Below, piece by piece: positions 15,779 to 25,559 of a DNA stretch of 64,000 bases (the stretch's first letter is position 1; the number at the start of each line of letters is the position of its first letter). A program made the translations under genes and the position numbers. The notes under the pieces were generated by a model. It saw only the letters and a program-made list of their open reading frames with translations, was not told where the DNA came from and did no database searches. This stretch comes from Paracoccus homiensis. Its GTDB lineage: Bacteria; Pseudomonadota; Alphaproteobacteria; Rhodobacterales; Rhodobacteraceae. The DNA is taken from the NCBI RefSeq assembly GCF_900111675.1, contig NZ_FOHO01000003.1, positions 1 through 64,000 on the forward strand. Reading direction: 5' to 3'.

Positions 15779-17056
15779 ATGGATCAGATCATCGTTCACG
15801 GGAACGGCCCGCTGAAGGGCGAGATTCCGATTGCGGGGGCGAAGAACGCCTGCCTGACCCTGATGCCCGCGACGCTGCTGACGGACGAGCCGCTGACGCT
15901 GACGAACGCGCCGCGCCTGTCGGACATCCACACCATGACGACCCTGCTGCAAAGCCTGGGCGCCGAGGTCGCGGCGCTGCAGGACGGGCAGGTGCTGGCC
16001 ATGTCCAGCCACGATCTGACCAGTCATCGCGCCGAATATGACATCGTGCGCAAGATGCGCGCCTCGATCCTTGTGCTGGGGCCGATGCTGGCACGCGACG
16101 GCGTGGCCGAGGTGTCGCTGCCCGGCGGTTGCGGCATCGGCGCGCGCCCGGTGGACCTGCATCTGCGCGCCCTGGAGGCGATGGGCGCGCAGTTGGACCT
16201 GCGCGACGGCTATGTCTTTGCCAAGGCGCCGCAGGGCGGCCTGAAGGGCGCGACCTATGAATTCCCGCTGGTTTCGGTCGGCGCGACCGAGAACGCGCTG
16301 CTGGCCGCCGTGCTGGCACGCGGAACCACGGTCCTGAAGAACGTCGCCCGCGAACCCGAAATCGTGGACCTTGCGCGCTGCCTGCGGGCGATGGGCGCGC
16401 AGCTGGAGGGTGAGGGCACCAGCACCATCACCATCCAGGGCGTCGAATCGCTGCACGGCGCGACCTATCCCGTCGTGACCGACCGGATCGAGCTGGGCAC
16501 CTATATGCTGGCCCCCGCGATCTGCGGCGGCGAGGTCGAATGCATCGGCGGCAGGATCGAGCTTCTGTCGGCCTTCTGCGAAAAGCTGGAAGAGGCCGGC
16601 GTCACCGTCGAAGAAACCGCCCGCGGCATCAAGGTGTCCCACCACAACGGCCGCGTGAAGGCCGTGGACGTGACCACCGCGCCGTTCCCCGGCTTTCCGA
16701 CCGACCTGCAGGCGCAGTTCATGGCGCTGATGTGCACCGCCGAGGGCACCAGCGTTCTGGAAGAAACCATCTTCGAGAATCGCTTCATGCACGCGCCCGA
16801 ACTGACCCGCATGGGCGCCAATATCGAGGTGCATGGCGGTCACGCGACCGTTCAGGGCGTCGACAAGCTGCGCGGTGCCCCGGTCATGGCGACGGATCTG
16901 CGCGCCTCGGTCAGCCTGATCCTTGCGGGGATGGCGGCGGAAGGTCAGACCACGGTCAGCCGCGTCTATCACCTGGATCGCGGCTATGAGCATGTCGTGC
17001 GCAAGCTGCGCGGCGTGGGGGCCCATATCGAACGCGTGAAAGAGGAGCAATCATGA
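15779..17056 (+). CDS. murA: UDP-N-acetylglucosamine 1-carboxyvinyltransferase
   Basis: The product transfers enolpyruvate from PEP to UDP-GlcNAc, the first committed step of peptidoglycan synthesis, in the cytoplasm. It has 425 residues with the two-domain EPSP synthase-like fold. The catalytic Cys118 is present in [15 protein letters not shown], so the enzyme is of the fosfomycin-sensitive type. [13 protein letters not shown] and [15 protein letters not shown] are also conserved. It starts directly after the small upstream gene and overlaps the next gene by 4 bp (ATGA). Confidence 0.97.
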   Translation: MDQIIVHGNGPLKGEIPIAGAKNACLTLMPATLLTDEPLTLTNAPRLSDIHTMTTLLQSLGAEVAALQDGQVLAMSSHDLTSHRAEYDIVRKMRASILVLGPMLARDGVAEVSLPGGCGIGARPVDLHLRALEAMGAQLDLRDGYVFAKAPQGGLKGATYEFPLVSVGATENALLAAVLARGTTVLKNVAREPEIVDLARCLRAMGAQLEGEGTSTITIQGVESLHGATYPVVTDRIELGTYMLAPAICGGEVECIGGRIELLSAFCEKLEEAGVTVEETARGIKVSHHNGRVKAVDVTTAPFPGFPTDLQAQFMALMCTAEGTSVLEETIFENRFMHAPELTRMGANIEVHGGHATVQGVDKLRGAPVMATDLRASVSLILAGMAAEGQTTVSRVYHLDRGYEHVVRKLRGVGAHIERVKEEQS

Positions 17057-17529
17057 CGCAAGACGCCCGTTTCGCCGATGCCGATCCGCGTCCGATGGCG
17101 CTGAAGGCCGAGGATGAGGCCGATCTGCGGATCATGTCGGCGCTGGTGCAGGACGCGATCCTGCCCGGCACCGAAATCAGCCATGACCCGAAAACGCGGC
17201 GCCTTGCGCTGTTGCTGAATCGGTTCCGCTGGGAAGATGCCGATCAGGCGCGGGCCGAGGGGCGGGGCTTTGAACGGGTCCGCAGCCTGTTGGTCATCAA
17301 CGATGTCATGCGCTTGCAAAGCGATGGGGTCGATCGCGATGCCGATACCGTGCTGGCGCTTCTGTCGATGGAATGGCAGCCGGGCGAGGATGGGATGGGC
17401 CGTCTGGTCCTGAATTTCGCGGGTGACGGCACGGTTGCGGCGGATGTGGAATGCATCAACCTTGATCTGCGCGATGTCACGCAGCCCTATCTGGCCCCTT
17501 CGGGCAAGGCGCCGCACCATCCCGAATAG
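17053..17529 (+). CDS. DUF2948 family protein
   Basis: A soluble 158-residue protein with [20 protein letters not shown], a conserved [12 protein letters not shown] core and [17 protein letters not shown]. This fits DUF2948, a family found mostly in alphaproteobacteria between murA and hisD, exactly as here. The start codon overlaps the murA stop, implying coupled translation. The function is unknown. Confidence 0.88.
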   Translation: MTQDARFADADPRPMALKAEDEADLRIMSALVQDAILPGTEISHDPKTRRLALLLNRFRWEDADQARAEGRGFERVRSLLVINDVMRLQSDGVDRDADTVLALLSMEWQPGEDGMGRLVLNFAGDGTVAADVECINLDLRDVTQPYLAPSGKAPHHPE

Positions 17530-17594
17530 GCCGCCCGCGGCGCTTGAGCATGGTGGGTCTTGGCGATAACAAGGCGTATCTGCAGGGGATTTAC

Positions 17595-18908
17595 ATGCCG
17601 GTCACGTTGAACACTTCCGCCTCCGATTTCGAAGACAGCTTTGTCGCGATGCTGTCTGCCAAGCGCGAGGATTCGTCGGATGTGAACGACACCGTCGCCG
17701 CGATCATTCGCGATGTGCGCGACCATGGCGATGCGACCCTGTGCAAGCTGACATCGCGCTTTGACCGGCTTGACCTGACGCCCGACCGCCTGCGGTTCAC
17801 CCCCGATGAAATCGAGGCCGAGGTTGCGAAGGTCACGCCCGAGGATCGCGCCGCCCTGACCCTGGCGGCCGAGCGGATCCGCGCCTATCACGCCCGTCAG
17901 ATGCCCGAAGATGCCAGCTGGACCGACCCCGAGGGCGCGACCTTGGGCTGGCGCTGGACCGCGGTATCGGCGGCGGGTCTGTATGTGCCGGGCGGCAGCG
18001 CGGCCTATCCCTCGTCGGTTCTGATGAATGCGATCCCGGCGCGTGTCGCCGGGGTCGATCGTCTGGTGATCTGTGTGCCGACCCCGGATGGGGTGATCAA
18101 CCCGCTGGTCCTGCTGGCGGCACAGCTTTCTGGCGTGTCCGAAATCTATCGCATCGGCGGGGCGCAGGCGATCGCAGCGCTTGCCTATGGCACAGAAACC
18201 ATCGCGCCGGTCGACAAGATCACCGGGCCGGGCAATGCCTATGTCGCCGCGGCCAAGCGTCAGGTCTTTGGTCGCGTCGGCATCGACATGATCGCCGGCC
18301 CGTCCGAGGTTCTGGTGATCGCGGATGGCGACCAGAACCCCGACTGGATCGCGCTGGACCTGCTGGCGCAGGCCGAACATGACGCGGATGCGCAATCGAT
18401 CCTGATCACCACGGATGAGGGGTTGGGTCATGCCGTTGCCGGGGCGGTGGATCGCATCCTGCCGACATTGCCCCGTGCCGAGATCGCGGGCGCAAGCTGG
18501 CGCGATTACGGCACGATCATCATCGCTCGCGATCTGGACGAAGCGGCTGCCCTGTCGAACCGGATCGCACCCGAACATCTGGAACTGATGGTCGCGGATG
18601 CCGATGCGCTGGCCGCGAAATGCACCCATGCCGGGGCGATCTTTCTGGGCGCCTACACGCCTGAGGCGGTCGGTGATTACGTCAGCGGCCCGAACCATGT
18701 CCTGCCGACGGCGCGCTCGGCCCGATTTTCGTCCGGGCTGTCGGTGATGGATTTCCTGAAACGGACCACGATGGCGCGGCTGACGCCCGGCGCGCTGGCG
18801 GCGATCGGGCCGGCGGCGATGCGTCTGGCCGCGTCCGAGGGGCTGCAGGCGCATGGCGCCTCGGTCGAGGGGCGTCTGTCGGTGCTGAATGAAAGGGGGC
18901 ACGAATGA
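17595..18908 (+). CDS. hisD: Histidinol dehydrogenase
   Basis: The product catalyses the last two steps of histidine synthesis, oxidising L-histidinol to L-histidine with NAD and zinc. It has 437 residues from MPVTLNTSASDFED, with CAGGGG ahead of the ATG. Family motifs are present: GLYVPGGSAAYPSSVLMN, YRIGGAQAIAALAYGT, KITGPGNAYVAAAKR, IDMIAGPSEVLVIAD, LAQAEHDADAQS and the zinc-site GPNHVLPT. An upstream ATG at 17544 would add 17 non-conserved residues. It overlaps the next gene by 4 bp. Confidence 0.97.
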   Translation: MPVTLNTSASDFEDSFVAMLSAKREDSSDVNDTVAAIIRDVRDHGDATLCKLTSRFDRLDLTPDRLRFTPDEIEAEVAKVTPEDRAALTLAAERIRAYHARQMPEDASWTDPEGATLGWRWTAVSAAGLYVPGGSAAYPSSVLMNAIPARVAGVDRLVICVPTPDGVINPLVLLAAQLSGVSEIYRIGGAQAIAALAYGTETIAPVDKITGPGNAYVAAAKRQVFGRVGIDMIAGPSEVLVIADGDQNPDWIALDLLAQAEHDADAQSILITTDEGLGHAVAGAVDRILPTLPRAEIAGASWRDYGTIIIARDLDEAAALSNRIAPEHLELMVADADALAAKCTHAGAIFLGAYTPEAVGDYVSGPNHVLPTARSARFSSGLSVMDFLKRTTMARLTPGALAAIGPAAMRLAASEGLQAHGASVEGRLSVLNERGHE

Positions 18909-19387
18909 GCAGACTGACCCGGATCGAGATCGACGATTCCGCGATCGCCCCTGCAACCCCCGAGATGGAGCAAGAACGCAAGGTCGCCATCTTCGACCTG
19001 ATCGAGGATAACAGCTTTGCCGTTCCGGGGCGCGACGATCAGCCCGCCCCCGACGGGCCATTCGCGCTGGAGCTGTGCATCCGCGAAGGCCGGCTGGTCT
19101 TTGACGTGACCACCGAACAGGCCGACAAGGTGGCTGAATTCCACCTGTCGCTGGGTCCGTTCCGGCAGGTGGTCAAGGACTATTTCCAGATCTGCCAAAG
19201 CTATTTCGATGCGGTCAAGAAGCTGCCGCCCGCCCAGATCGAGGCGATCGACATGGCCCGTCGCGGCATCCACAACGAAGGCGCGCGCACCTTGCAGGAA
19301 CGGCTGGAAGGCAAGGCGCAACTGGATATCGACACGGCCCGGCGTCTGTTCACCCTGATCTGCGCATTGATTCCGCAGCAGGCCTGA
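18905..19387 (+). CDS. UPF0262 family protein
   Basis: A 160-residue protein (MSRLTRIEIDDSAIAPATPE) with ERKVAIFDLIEDNSF, LSLGPFRQVVKDYFQICQSY and IDMARRGIHNEGARTLQERL, all typical of the UPF0262 family of alphaproteobacteria. It follows hisD with an ATGA overlap and precedes the phosphatase by 3 bp. The function is unknown. Confidence 0.9.
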   Translation: MSRLTRIEIDDSAIAPATPEMEQERKVAIFDLIEDNSFAVPGRDDQPAPDGPFALELCIREGRLVFDVTTEQADKVAEFHLSLGPFRQVVKDYFQICQSYFDAVKKLPPAQIEAIDMARRGIHNEGARTLQERLEGKAQLDIDTARRLFTLICALIPQQA

Positions 19388-19390
19388 CAG

Positions 19391-19873
19391 ATGCCGCAGG
19401 ACAAGATACCGCATTCGATCCTGTTCTGCTGCGACCATAATGCCATCCGCTCGCCCATGGCCGAGGGGATCATGAAGCGCCTTTACGGACGGTCGGCCTA
19501 TGTGCAGTCCGCCGGTGTCAAAAGCGACATGGAGATCGACGGCTTTGCCATCGCCGTCTGCGATGAAATCGGTGTGGCGCTGTCGAATCACCGCAGCCGC
19601 AGCTTCGAGGAAATGCAGGCCTGGGGCGACGATCTTGGCGGTTTCGACCTGATCGTCGCCCTGTCACCGGCCAGTCAGCGGCTGGCGCTGGAAATGACGC
19701 GGGTGTTTCACCTGGACATCGAATACTGGCCGATCATGGACCCGTCCGGTCTGGCCGAGGGCCGAGAGGCCAAACTGGCCGCCTATCGCCAGACTCGCGA
19801 TCAGATCATGTCCAAGATGATCGAAAGGTTCGGCCCCGCCACCGTCGACGGGGCGGGGCCGGGACGGCAGTGA
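19391..19873 (+). CDS. Low molecular weight phosphotyrosine phosphatase family protein
   Basis: A 160-residue protein with the phosphatase fold: an N-terminal P-loop CDHNAIRSPMAEG (Cys-x5-Arg-Ser) after the strand HSILFC, and the general-acid loop YWPIMDPSG. The P-loop is divergent, since most family members have C-x-G-N-x-C-R-S. Here His-Asn replace the glycine-containing part and the second Cys is missing, so activity or substrate may differ. It is the last gene of the murA-hisD run. A hairpin-forming GC-rich segment lies near its 3' end (19832-19860). Confidence 0.82.
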   Translation: MPQDKIPHSILFCCDHNAIRSPMAEGIMKRLYGRSAYVQSAGVKSDMEIDGFAIAVCDEIGVALSNHRSRSFEEMQAWGDDLGGFDLIVALSPASQRLALEMTRVFHLDIEYWPIMDPSGLAEGREAKLAAYRQTRDQIMSKMIERFGPATVDGAGPGRQ

Positions 19874-19874
19874 C

Positions 19875-20102
19875 CTAGCGCCGCCAGTTCGACGGCACAT
19901 CCCAGGTGGTGCGGGCCAGTTCCTGCTGCACATCCGCGCGGGTCAGGCCCACATCGCACAATTGTTCATCGGTCAGGCGGGCCAGATCGATACGGCTTTT
20001 GCGCACGTCAAGAAGTGTCAGGATACGCTCTATCCAACCCGGGCGCGGAACGATGCCGTGTCCGGTGACGACGCGCAGCATGGCGGCTGATTTCTGTGCC
20101 AT
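19875..20102 (-). CDS. DUF1127 small protein
   Basis: A 75-residue protein whose C-terminal half is the DUF1127 domain (LDVRKSRIDLARLTDEQLCDVGLTRADVQQE). Such small Arg-rich proteins are often RNA-related or stress-induced. It is divergent from a LysR gene with a shared 134-bp promoter region, so it is the likely target of that regulator. It ends 1 bp from the phosphatase stop, in convergent orientation. Confidence 0.88.
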   Translation of the reverse strand: MAQKSAAMLRVVTGHGIVPRPGWIERILTLLDVRKSRIDLARLTDEQLCDVGLTRADVQQELARTTWDVPSNWRR

Positions 20103-20191
20103 AGTTCATCTCCGGTGATCTGTTTCATCATGCAGGATGATGTTTTGCTCTTCTATCATCTTGCATGTTGATATTTAGGGCGCCGCGACGT

Positions 20192-20206
20192 ATTCGTATA
20201 ACGAAT
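20192..20206. promoter_or_regulatory. Palindrome between DUF1127 gene and LysR gene
   Basis: ATTCGT-ATA-ACGAAT is a perfect 6-bp dyad with a 3-bp centre, 31 bp upstream of the LysR start. Related ATCATGCAGGATGAT and ATCATCTTGCATGTTGAT lie closer to the DUF1127 gene. It is a good candidate for the LysR autoregulatory site. Confidence 0.55.
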
Positions 20207-20236
20207 GATTTTGATATCAGTCATCACGAGGGTTGA

Positions 20237-21109
20237 ATGATCCGCAATCTCGATATCGCCACGATCCGCTCGCTTCAGGCGGTGGCGGAATACGGTGCCG
20301 TCACCCGCGCGGCAGAATCGCTGAACATGACGCAAAGCGCGCTGTCGATGCAGATGAAGCGGCTGGACGACACCTTCGGTCAGCCGATCCTGCTGAAACA
20401 GGGGCGGGGGGTCGTGCTGTCCGATTTCGCCACCGAACTGCTGATCGAGGGGCGCAAGCTGGTCGCGCTGAACGATGCGATCCTGTCGCGCTTTGCCGGG
20501 GTGCGGCCCGAAGGCAGGCTGCGGGTCGGGCTGACCTCGGACTGGCTGTTCAACAAGGTGGCGCAGGCAGTGCGCGATTTCCGGCAGGACAATCCCCGGA
20601 TCGAGTTGACGATCAACGACGCCCGCAGCCGCGATCTGCGCGCCCAGATGAAGCGTGGCGAACATGACGTCATCCTGACCACCGAATTCGAGGCGCCCCC
20701 CGGTGCCATCCATCTGGCCAAGGCCGATCTGGCCTGGTTCGGCGCGGTTGCCGGACATGCCTGGACCGAACGGCCGCTGCCCTTGGCGAATTCCCCGTCC
20801 TGCGCCTATTACCCGATCGGGGTTGCCGCGCTGAACAAGGCCGGTTTCGACTGGCAGCAGATCGCGGGGGATGGCGGAACCGAAACGTGGCGCGTGCTGG
20901 CGGCGGCGGATCTGGGGATCACCATCCTGCCGCGTGGCATCACCCAGACCGGGCTTGAGGTGATCGACCACGGCGGCGCGTTGCCGCCGCTGCCGCCGAC
21001 CTGGCTGAACGTCTATGTGGCCGATACGCCCGCGCGGCGGCTGGCCGCCGATTTCACCGGCTATCTGCGCCGCGCGGTCTGCGAGGTTGCGGCGGCCGCC
21101 GCCGCCTAG
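20237..21109 (+). CDS. LysR-family transcriptional regulator
   Basis: A 290-residue LysR protein. The N-terminal helix-turn-helix is [22 protein letters not shown], followed by the LysR linker and an effector-binding domain ([47 protein letters not shown]). The wording is closest to the LrhA/HexA-like branch, tentatively. It is divergent from the DUF1127 gene. Its TAG stop shares the CTAG palindrome with the stop of the convergent edd gene. Confidence 0.88.
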   Translation: MIRNLDIATIRSLQAVAEYGAVTRAAESLNMTQSALSMQMKRLDDTFGQPILLKQGRGVVLSDFATELLIEGRKLVALNDAILSRFAGVRPEGRLRVGLTSDWLFNKVAQAVRDFRQDNPRIELTINDARSRDLRAQMKRGEHDVILTTEFEAPPGAIHLAKADLAWFGAVAGHAWTERPLPLANSPSCAYYPIGVAALNKAGFDWQQIAGDGGTETWRVLAAADLGITILPRGITQTGLEVIDHGGALPPLPPTWLNVYVADTPARRLAADFTGYLRRAVCEVAAAAAA

Positions 21110-22908
21110 ACCACGACGCCAGCGCCTTCGGTGGCCGGACCTGCCACGGCGCGGAAGGGGGCGAACAACTCTCGGCCCAGTCCTTCGCTGCTGGGGCCGG
21201 GGTCAAAGCTGGCAGGGCTGCGGCTGTCGAAATCCCCTGCTTCGCAGTCCAGCGTACCGGTGACCGCGTCCAGCGTGACGATGTCGCCATCCTGAACCCG
21301 CGCCAGCGGTCCGCCGACCGATGCCTCGGGCGAGATGTGGATCGCGGCCGGCACCTTGCCCGACGCCCCCGACATGCGCCCATCGGTCACCAGCGCCACC
21401 TTCAGCCCGCGATCCTGCAAGACGGCCAGAATCGGGGTCAGCGAATGCAGTTCCGGCATCCCGTTGGCGCGCGGTCCCTGAAAACGGACGACAACGACCG
21501 TGTCTTCGGTGAACTCGCCCGCGCGGAAGGCGGTTTTCACCTGTTCCTGATCGCTGAAGACGCGGGCCTTGGCGCGGATCACGCGACGATTCTCGGCCAC
21601 GGCGCTGACCTTGATCACCCCGCGGCCCAGATTGCCGTTCAGCTGTTTCAGGCCGCCAGTTCGGGCAAAGGGATCGGCCGCCGGGCGCAGGATCCTGTCG
21701 TTCAGGGTCTGGCGCGCGCCGTGGTCCCAGCGGATGCGATCGCCCTCCAGTTTCGGCTCGGCGGTATAGCCGTCAAGGCCGGTGCCGTTGATGGTTTTCA
21801 CATCCGGATGCAGCAGGCCCGTTTCCAGCAACTGCCCGATCATATAGCCCAGCCCGCCGGCGGCGTGGAAATGGTTCACATCGGCCAGACCGTTCGGATA
21901 GACGCGCGCCATCAGCGGCACCGACTCCGAGATGTCGTGAAAATCCTCGATATCCAGCAGGATCCCCGCCGCCTTGGCCATGGCCGGGATATGCATGACC
22001 AGATTGGTCGAACCGCCCGTCGCCATCAGCCCGACGATGCCGTTCACAAAGGCCTTTTCATCCATGACCTGACCGGCGGGCAGGTATTCATTGCCCAGAT
22101 TGGTGATCGCCGCCGCGCGTTCGACCCCGGCAACGGTCAGCGCCTCTCGCAGGGGGGTGCCGGGATTGACGAAGCTGGACCCGGGCAGATGCAGGCCCAT
22201 GAACTCCATCAGCATCTGGTTGCTGTTGGCGGTGCCATAGAAGGTGCAGGTGCCGGCGCTGTGATAGCTGGCCATTTCCGCCGCCATCAGTTCCTCGCGG
22301 CCGACTTCGCCTGCGGCGAATTGCTGTCGCACCCTGGACTTTTCGTCATTGGGCAACCCCGAGGGCATCGGCCCGGCCGGGATGAACACCGCCGGAATAT
22401 GGCCGAAGGTCGCCGCCGCCATGACCAGCCCCGGCACGATCTTGTCGCAAACGCCCAGATAGACCGAGGAATCGAAACAGTCATGCGACAGCGCCACCCC
22501 GGCAGCCAGCGCGATCACATCGCGCGAGAACAGCGACAGTTCCATCCCCGGACGGCCCTGGGTCACACCGTCGCACATGGCTGGCACGCCGCCCGCGACC
22601 TGAACCGTGGCACCCGCGGCATGGCCCGCGCGGCGGATGATGTCGGGATAGCGTTCAAAGGGCTGATGCGCCGACAGCATGTCATTATAGGCGGTGACGA
22701 TGCCGATATTGGGCTTTTTCGTCGTCGCCATCACATCCTTGTCGTCCATCGCGGCATAGGCATGGGCCTGATTGCCGCAGGACAGATGCGCACGGCGCGG
22801 GCCGTCTTCGGCGGCGCGGGCGATCTTTTGCAGATAGGCGTCACGGGTTTTCAGCGACCGTTCGCGGATGCGGTCGGTGACACGGTCGATGGTGGCGTGA
22901 AGGGTCAT
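21106..22908 (-). CDS. edd: Phosphogluconate dehydratase (Entner-Doudoroff)
   Basis: The product dehydrates 6-phosphogluconate to 2-keto-3-deoxy-6-phosphogluconate. It is a cytoplasmic iron-sulfur enzyme of the IlvD/Edd family, 600 residues from [17 protein letters not shown], with AGGAGG just upstream. Characteristic segments are [65 protein letters not shown] and [18 protein letters not shown]. The partner aldolase eda is not next to it. A 16-bp palindrome 36-51 bp before the start is the likely operator. Confidence 0.96.
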   Translation of the reverse strand: MTLHATIDRVTDRIRERSLKTRDAYLQKIARAAEDGPRRAHLSCGNQAHAYAAMDDKDVMATTKKPNIGIVTAYNDMLSAHQPFERYPDIIRRAGHAAGATVQVAGGVPAMCDGVTQGRPGMELSLFSRDVIALAAGVALSHDCFDSSVYLGVCDKIVPGLVMAAATFGHIPAVFIPAGPMPSGLPNDEKSRVRQQFAAGEVGREELMAAEMASYHSAGTCTFYGTANSNQMLMEFMGLHLPGSSFVNPGTPLREALTVAGVERAAAITNLGNEYLPAGQVMDEKAFVNGIVGLMATGGSTNLVMHIPAMAKAAGILLDIEDFHDISESVPLMARVYPNGLADVNHFHAAGGLGYMIGQLLETGLLHPDVKTINGTGLDGYTAEPKLEGDRIRWDHGARQTLNDRILRPAADPFARTGGLKQLNGNLGRGVIKVSAVAENRRVIRAKARVFSDQEQVKTAFRAGEFTEDTVVVVRFQGPRANGMPELHSLTPILAVLQDRGLKVALVTDGRMSGASGKVPAAIHISPEASVGGPLARVQDGDIVTLDAVTGTLDCEAGDFDSRSPASFDPGPSSEGLGRELFAPFRAVAGPATEGAGVVV

Positions 22909-22943
22909 CAGTCGGCCTCCTCTGGCTTCGGGGCGACTGTAGC

Positions 22944-22959
22944 TTGTTAGCGGTAACAA
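22944..22959. promoter_or_regulatory. LacI-type operator of edd
   Basis: TTGTTAGCGGTAACAA has perfect 6-bp arms (TTGTTA/TAACAA) around a GC-rich centre, 36-51 bp upstream of edd. It resembles the motif I recall for CceR, the LacI-family regulator of carbon metabolism in Rhodobacter that controls Entner-Doudoroff genes. CceR itself is not in the window. Confidence 0.65.
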
Positions 22960-23014
22960 TTCAACCGGCGCGATGACCTGCGCAGAATATGGCGATCGCG
23001 GCAGGGCAGGGGCG

Positions 23015-23851
23015 TCAGGCGCGGGCCTTTTCGGCCAGCTTGGCCTGATCCCACAGGCGATCCATTTCGGCCAGATCGCTGTCCTCGGGGCGGCGCCCTT
23101 GGGCGGCCAGCGCGGATTCGATCGCACCGAAGCGGCGGGTGAATTTGGTATTGGCGCGGCGCAGGGCCTGTTCGGGGTCGATCTTCAGATGTCGCGCCAG
23201 ATTGGCCATGACAAACATCAGGTCGCCGAACTCTTCCTCAAGCGCGTCGGCACCAAGGCTGTCGCGCGCCTCGACCAGTTCGGCGGTTTCCTCGGTGATC
23301 TTGTCCAGAACCTCGGTCGCGTTCGGCCAGTCAAATCCGACACGCGCGGCCCGGTTTTGCAGCTTGACCGCGCGTGTCAGCGCGGGCAGCCCCAGCGCGA
23401 CCCCGTCCAGCGTGCCCCGTTCGGCCTTGCCCGCCCGTTCGACGGCCTTGATCGCCTCCCAGTCCTTGACCTGCTGTTCGGCGGATTTGTCGCGGCTTTC
23501 ATCGCCGAAGACATGCGGGTGGCGGAAGATCAGCTTGTCGCTGATGGCGGCGGCGCAATCGGCGAAATCGAACATGCCGTCCTCGGCGGCCATCTGCGCG
23601 TGAAACACCACCTGCAACAGAAGATCGCCCAGCTCGCCCGGCAATTCGTCCCAGGCCTTGCGGTCGATCGCATCGGCGACCTCATGCGCCTCTTCGATGG
23701 TGTAGGGCGCGATCGAGGCGAAATCCTGTTCGATATCCCAGGGGCAGCCCGATCTGGGATCGCGCAACTGGGCCATGATCCGGATCAGGCGCTGAATTTC
23801 AAACGCTGCGTCCTTGGGGCTGTCCTTGGCGGAAAGGGTCACGTCGGCCAT
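23015..23851 (-). CDS. mazG: Nucleoside triphosphate pyrophosphohydrolase MazG
   Basis: The product hydrolyses NTPs to NMP and pyrophosphate and helps to clear abnormal nucleotides. It has 278 residues from [14 protein letters not shown], with two MazG domains. The first has [21 protein letters not shown] and [17 protein letters not shown]; the second has [13 protein letters not shown] and [18 protein letters not shown]. The EExxE/ExxD metal-binding pattern is intact in both. It is divergent from the amidohydrolase gene. Confidence 0.95.
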   Translation of the reverse strand: MADVTLSAKDSPKDAAFEIQRLIRIMAQLRDPRSGCPWDIEQDFASIAPYTIEEAHEVADAIDRKAWDELPGELGDLLLQVVFHAQMAAEDGMFDFADCAAAISDKLIFRHPHVFGDESRDKSAEQQVKDWEAIKAVERAGKAERGTLDGVALGLPALTRAVKLQNRAARVGFDWPNATEVLDKITEETAELVEARDSLGADALEEEFGDLMFVMANLARHLKIDPEQALRRANTKFTRRFGAIESALAAQGRRPEDSDLAEMDRLWDQAKLAEKARA

Positions 23852-23913
23852 TGCAATTCGTCCTGTCCTCGGGTCCTTTGCTTCGACTGCCACAGCCCAA
23901 CAACGGTGTCCAC

Positions 23914-25080
23914 ATGCCTGTTCTGAACCGCATCGCCTCTTTCGCCGAGGATCTGACCGCGTGGCGCAGGCATCTGCATCAGCATCCCGAACTTAGCTTC
24001 GACTGTCACCGGACCGCCGCCTTCGTGGCCGAAAGGCTGCGCGATTTCGGCGTTGACGAAATCCATGAAGGCATCGCGGAATCGGGGCTGGTGGCGATCA
24101 TCAACGGGCAGGGGACAGGGCCGACCATTGGGCTGAGGGCCGACATGGATGCACTGCCCATGCAGGAAAGGACCGGGGCGGACTGGGCTTCGACCGTGCC
24201 GGGACGGATGCATGCCTGCGGCCATGACGGTCATACGACGATGCTGTTGGGGGCGGCGCGTTATCTGGCCGAGACCCGCAATTTCGCGGGCCGGGTCGCG
24301 CTGATCTTTCAGCCGGCCGAGGAAACGTCAGGCGGGGCCCGGGTCATGGTCCAGGACGGCATCATGGAACGGTTCGACATCGCCCGCGTCTTTGCGATGC
24401 ATAACAATCCGGGCCAGGAGGCGGGGACGTTTCACACCACGCCCGGCCCGATGATGGCCGCCTTCGACAATTTCGAGATCCATGTGACCGGGCGTGGCGG
24501 ACATGGCGCGATGCCGCATCTGACCGCCGATCCGGTCGTCGCGGCCGTGGCTGTGGTCGGCGCGATCCAGACGATTTCCAGCCGCAATCACTATGCCCTG
24601 GACGATCTGGCGCTGTCGGTCACGCAGATCCACGCGGGCACCGCCGACAATATCGTGCCCGACACCGCCTATATCTGCGGCACCGTCCGCACCTTCGAAC
24701 CACATGTCCGTCAGATGGTCCGCCGCAGGATGCAGCAGATCTGCGACGGGCAGGCCGCAGCCTATGACGTCGATATCCGGCTGGACTACCAAGAGGGTTA
24801 CCCAGCCACCGTCAACGATCCGCGGCAGACCGACTTTGCCGCCGATGTGGCCCGCGATATTGCCGGCGAGGCGGGCGTGACCGTGGATGACGCCCGCGAG
24901 ATGGGGGCCGAGGATTTCAGTTATATACTGCAGGCGCGGCCCGGCTGCTATCTGTTCATCGGGCAGGGCGATACCGCCAGCGTCCACAACGCGCATTACG
25001 ATTTCAACGACGAGATCGCGCCGGTGGGCGCCAGTTTCTTCGCCCGCCTTGTCGAACGCGCACAGCCCGTCGCCGGGTGA
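23914..25080 (+). CDS. M20-family amidohydrolase (hippurate hydrolase-like)
   Basis: A 388-residue cytoplasmic metallopeptidase-like amidohydrolase, probably cleaving N-acyl amino acids. The M20D signs are WRRHLHQHPELSF, RADMDALPMQE, HACGHDGHTTMLLGAA, FQPAEE, VTGRGGHGAMPH and AEDFSYIL near the end. Cys, His and Glu metal ligands are all present. The exact substrate (hippurate, acetyl-amino acid, or indole-3-acetyl conjugates) cannot be read. It is divergent from mazG and stands alone before the yajC operon. Confidence 0.9.
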   Translation: MPVLNRIASFAEDLTAWRRHLHQHPELSFDCHRTAAFVAERLRDFGVDEIHEGIAESGLVAIINGQGTGPTIGLRADMDALPMQERTGADWASTVPGRMHACGHDGHTTMLLGAARYLAETRNFAGRVALIFQPAEETSGGARVMVQDGIMERFDIARVFAMHNNPGQEAGTFHTTPGPMMAAFDNFEIHVTGRGGHGAMPHLTADPVVAAVAVVGAIQTISSRNHYALDDLALSVTQIHAGTADNIVPDTAYICGTVRTFEPHVRQMVRRRMQQICDGQAAAYDVDIRLDYQEGYPATVNDPRQTDFAADVARDIAGEAGVTVDDAREMGAEDFSYILQARPGCYLFIGQGDTASVHNAHYDFNDEIAPVGASFFARLVERAQPVAG

Positions 25081-25211
25081 TCGGCAGGCCTGCGGCAATG
25101 GGCCGCCCTCAGTTTCTTGCCAATGTTCGGCCCCGCAGATAGGTTGCGCGCCAAATTGGACCGGGCGTGTCGCCTTGACCCGCCCCTTTGCCCAACAGAA
25201 GAGGAAATCGC

Positions 25212-25544
25212 ATGTTCGTGACCCCCGCCTACGCTCAGGCAGCCGGATCGGCTGGTGCAGGCAGCGCCTTTGCGCAGTTCATCCCCCTGATCTTGATCTT
25301 CGCGATCATGTACTTCCTGATGATCCGCCCTCAGCAAAAGCGCGTGAAGCAGCACCGCGAGATGGTTGCAAACCTGAAGAAAGGCGATCAGGTCGTCACC
25401 CAGGGTGGCCTGATCGGCAAGGTCACCGCCGCCCGCGAGGACGAACTGGAAGTGGAAATCGCATCGGGCGTCAAAGTGCGCGTCGTGCGCGGCACCATCT
25501 CTCAGGTCGTCACCGCGACGACACCCGTTGCCGCCAATAGCTGA
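25212..25544 (+). CDS. yajC: Preprotein translocase subunit YajC
   Basis: A small 110-residue inner-membrane protein that associates with SecD-SecF. One membrane helix (FIPLILIFAIMYFLMI, about residues 25-40) is followed by RPQQKRVKQHREMVANLKKGD and a beta-rich cytoplasmic domain (VVTQGGLIGKVTAARED). AGAGGAAATCGC precedes the ATG. It heads the secretion run, 15 bp before secD. Confidence 0.96.
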   Translation: MFVTPAYAQAAGSAGAGSAFAQFIPLILIFAIMYFLMIRPQQKRVKQHREMVANLKKGDQVVTQGGLIGKVTAAREDELEVEIASGVKVRVVRGTISQVVTATTPVAANS

Positions 25545-25559
25545 AAGGCCTGACGCCAC

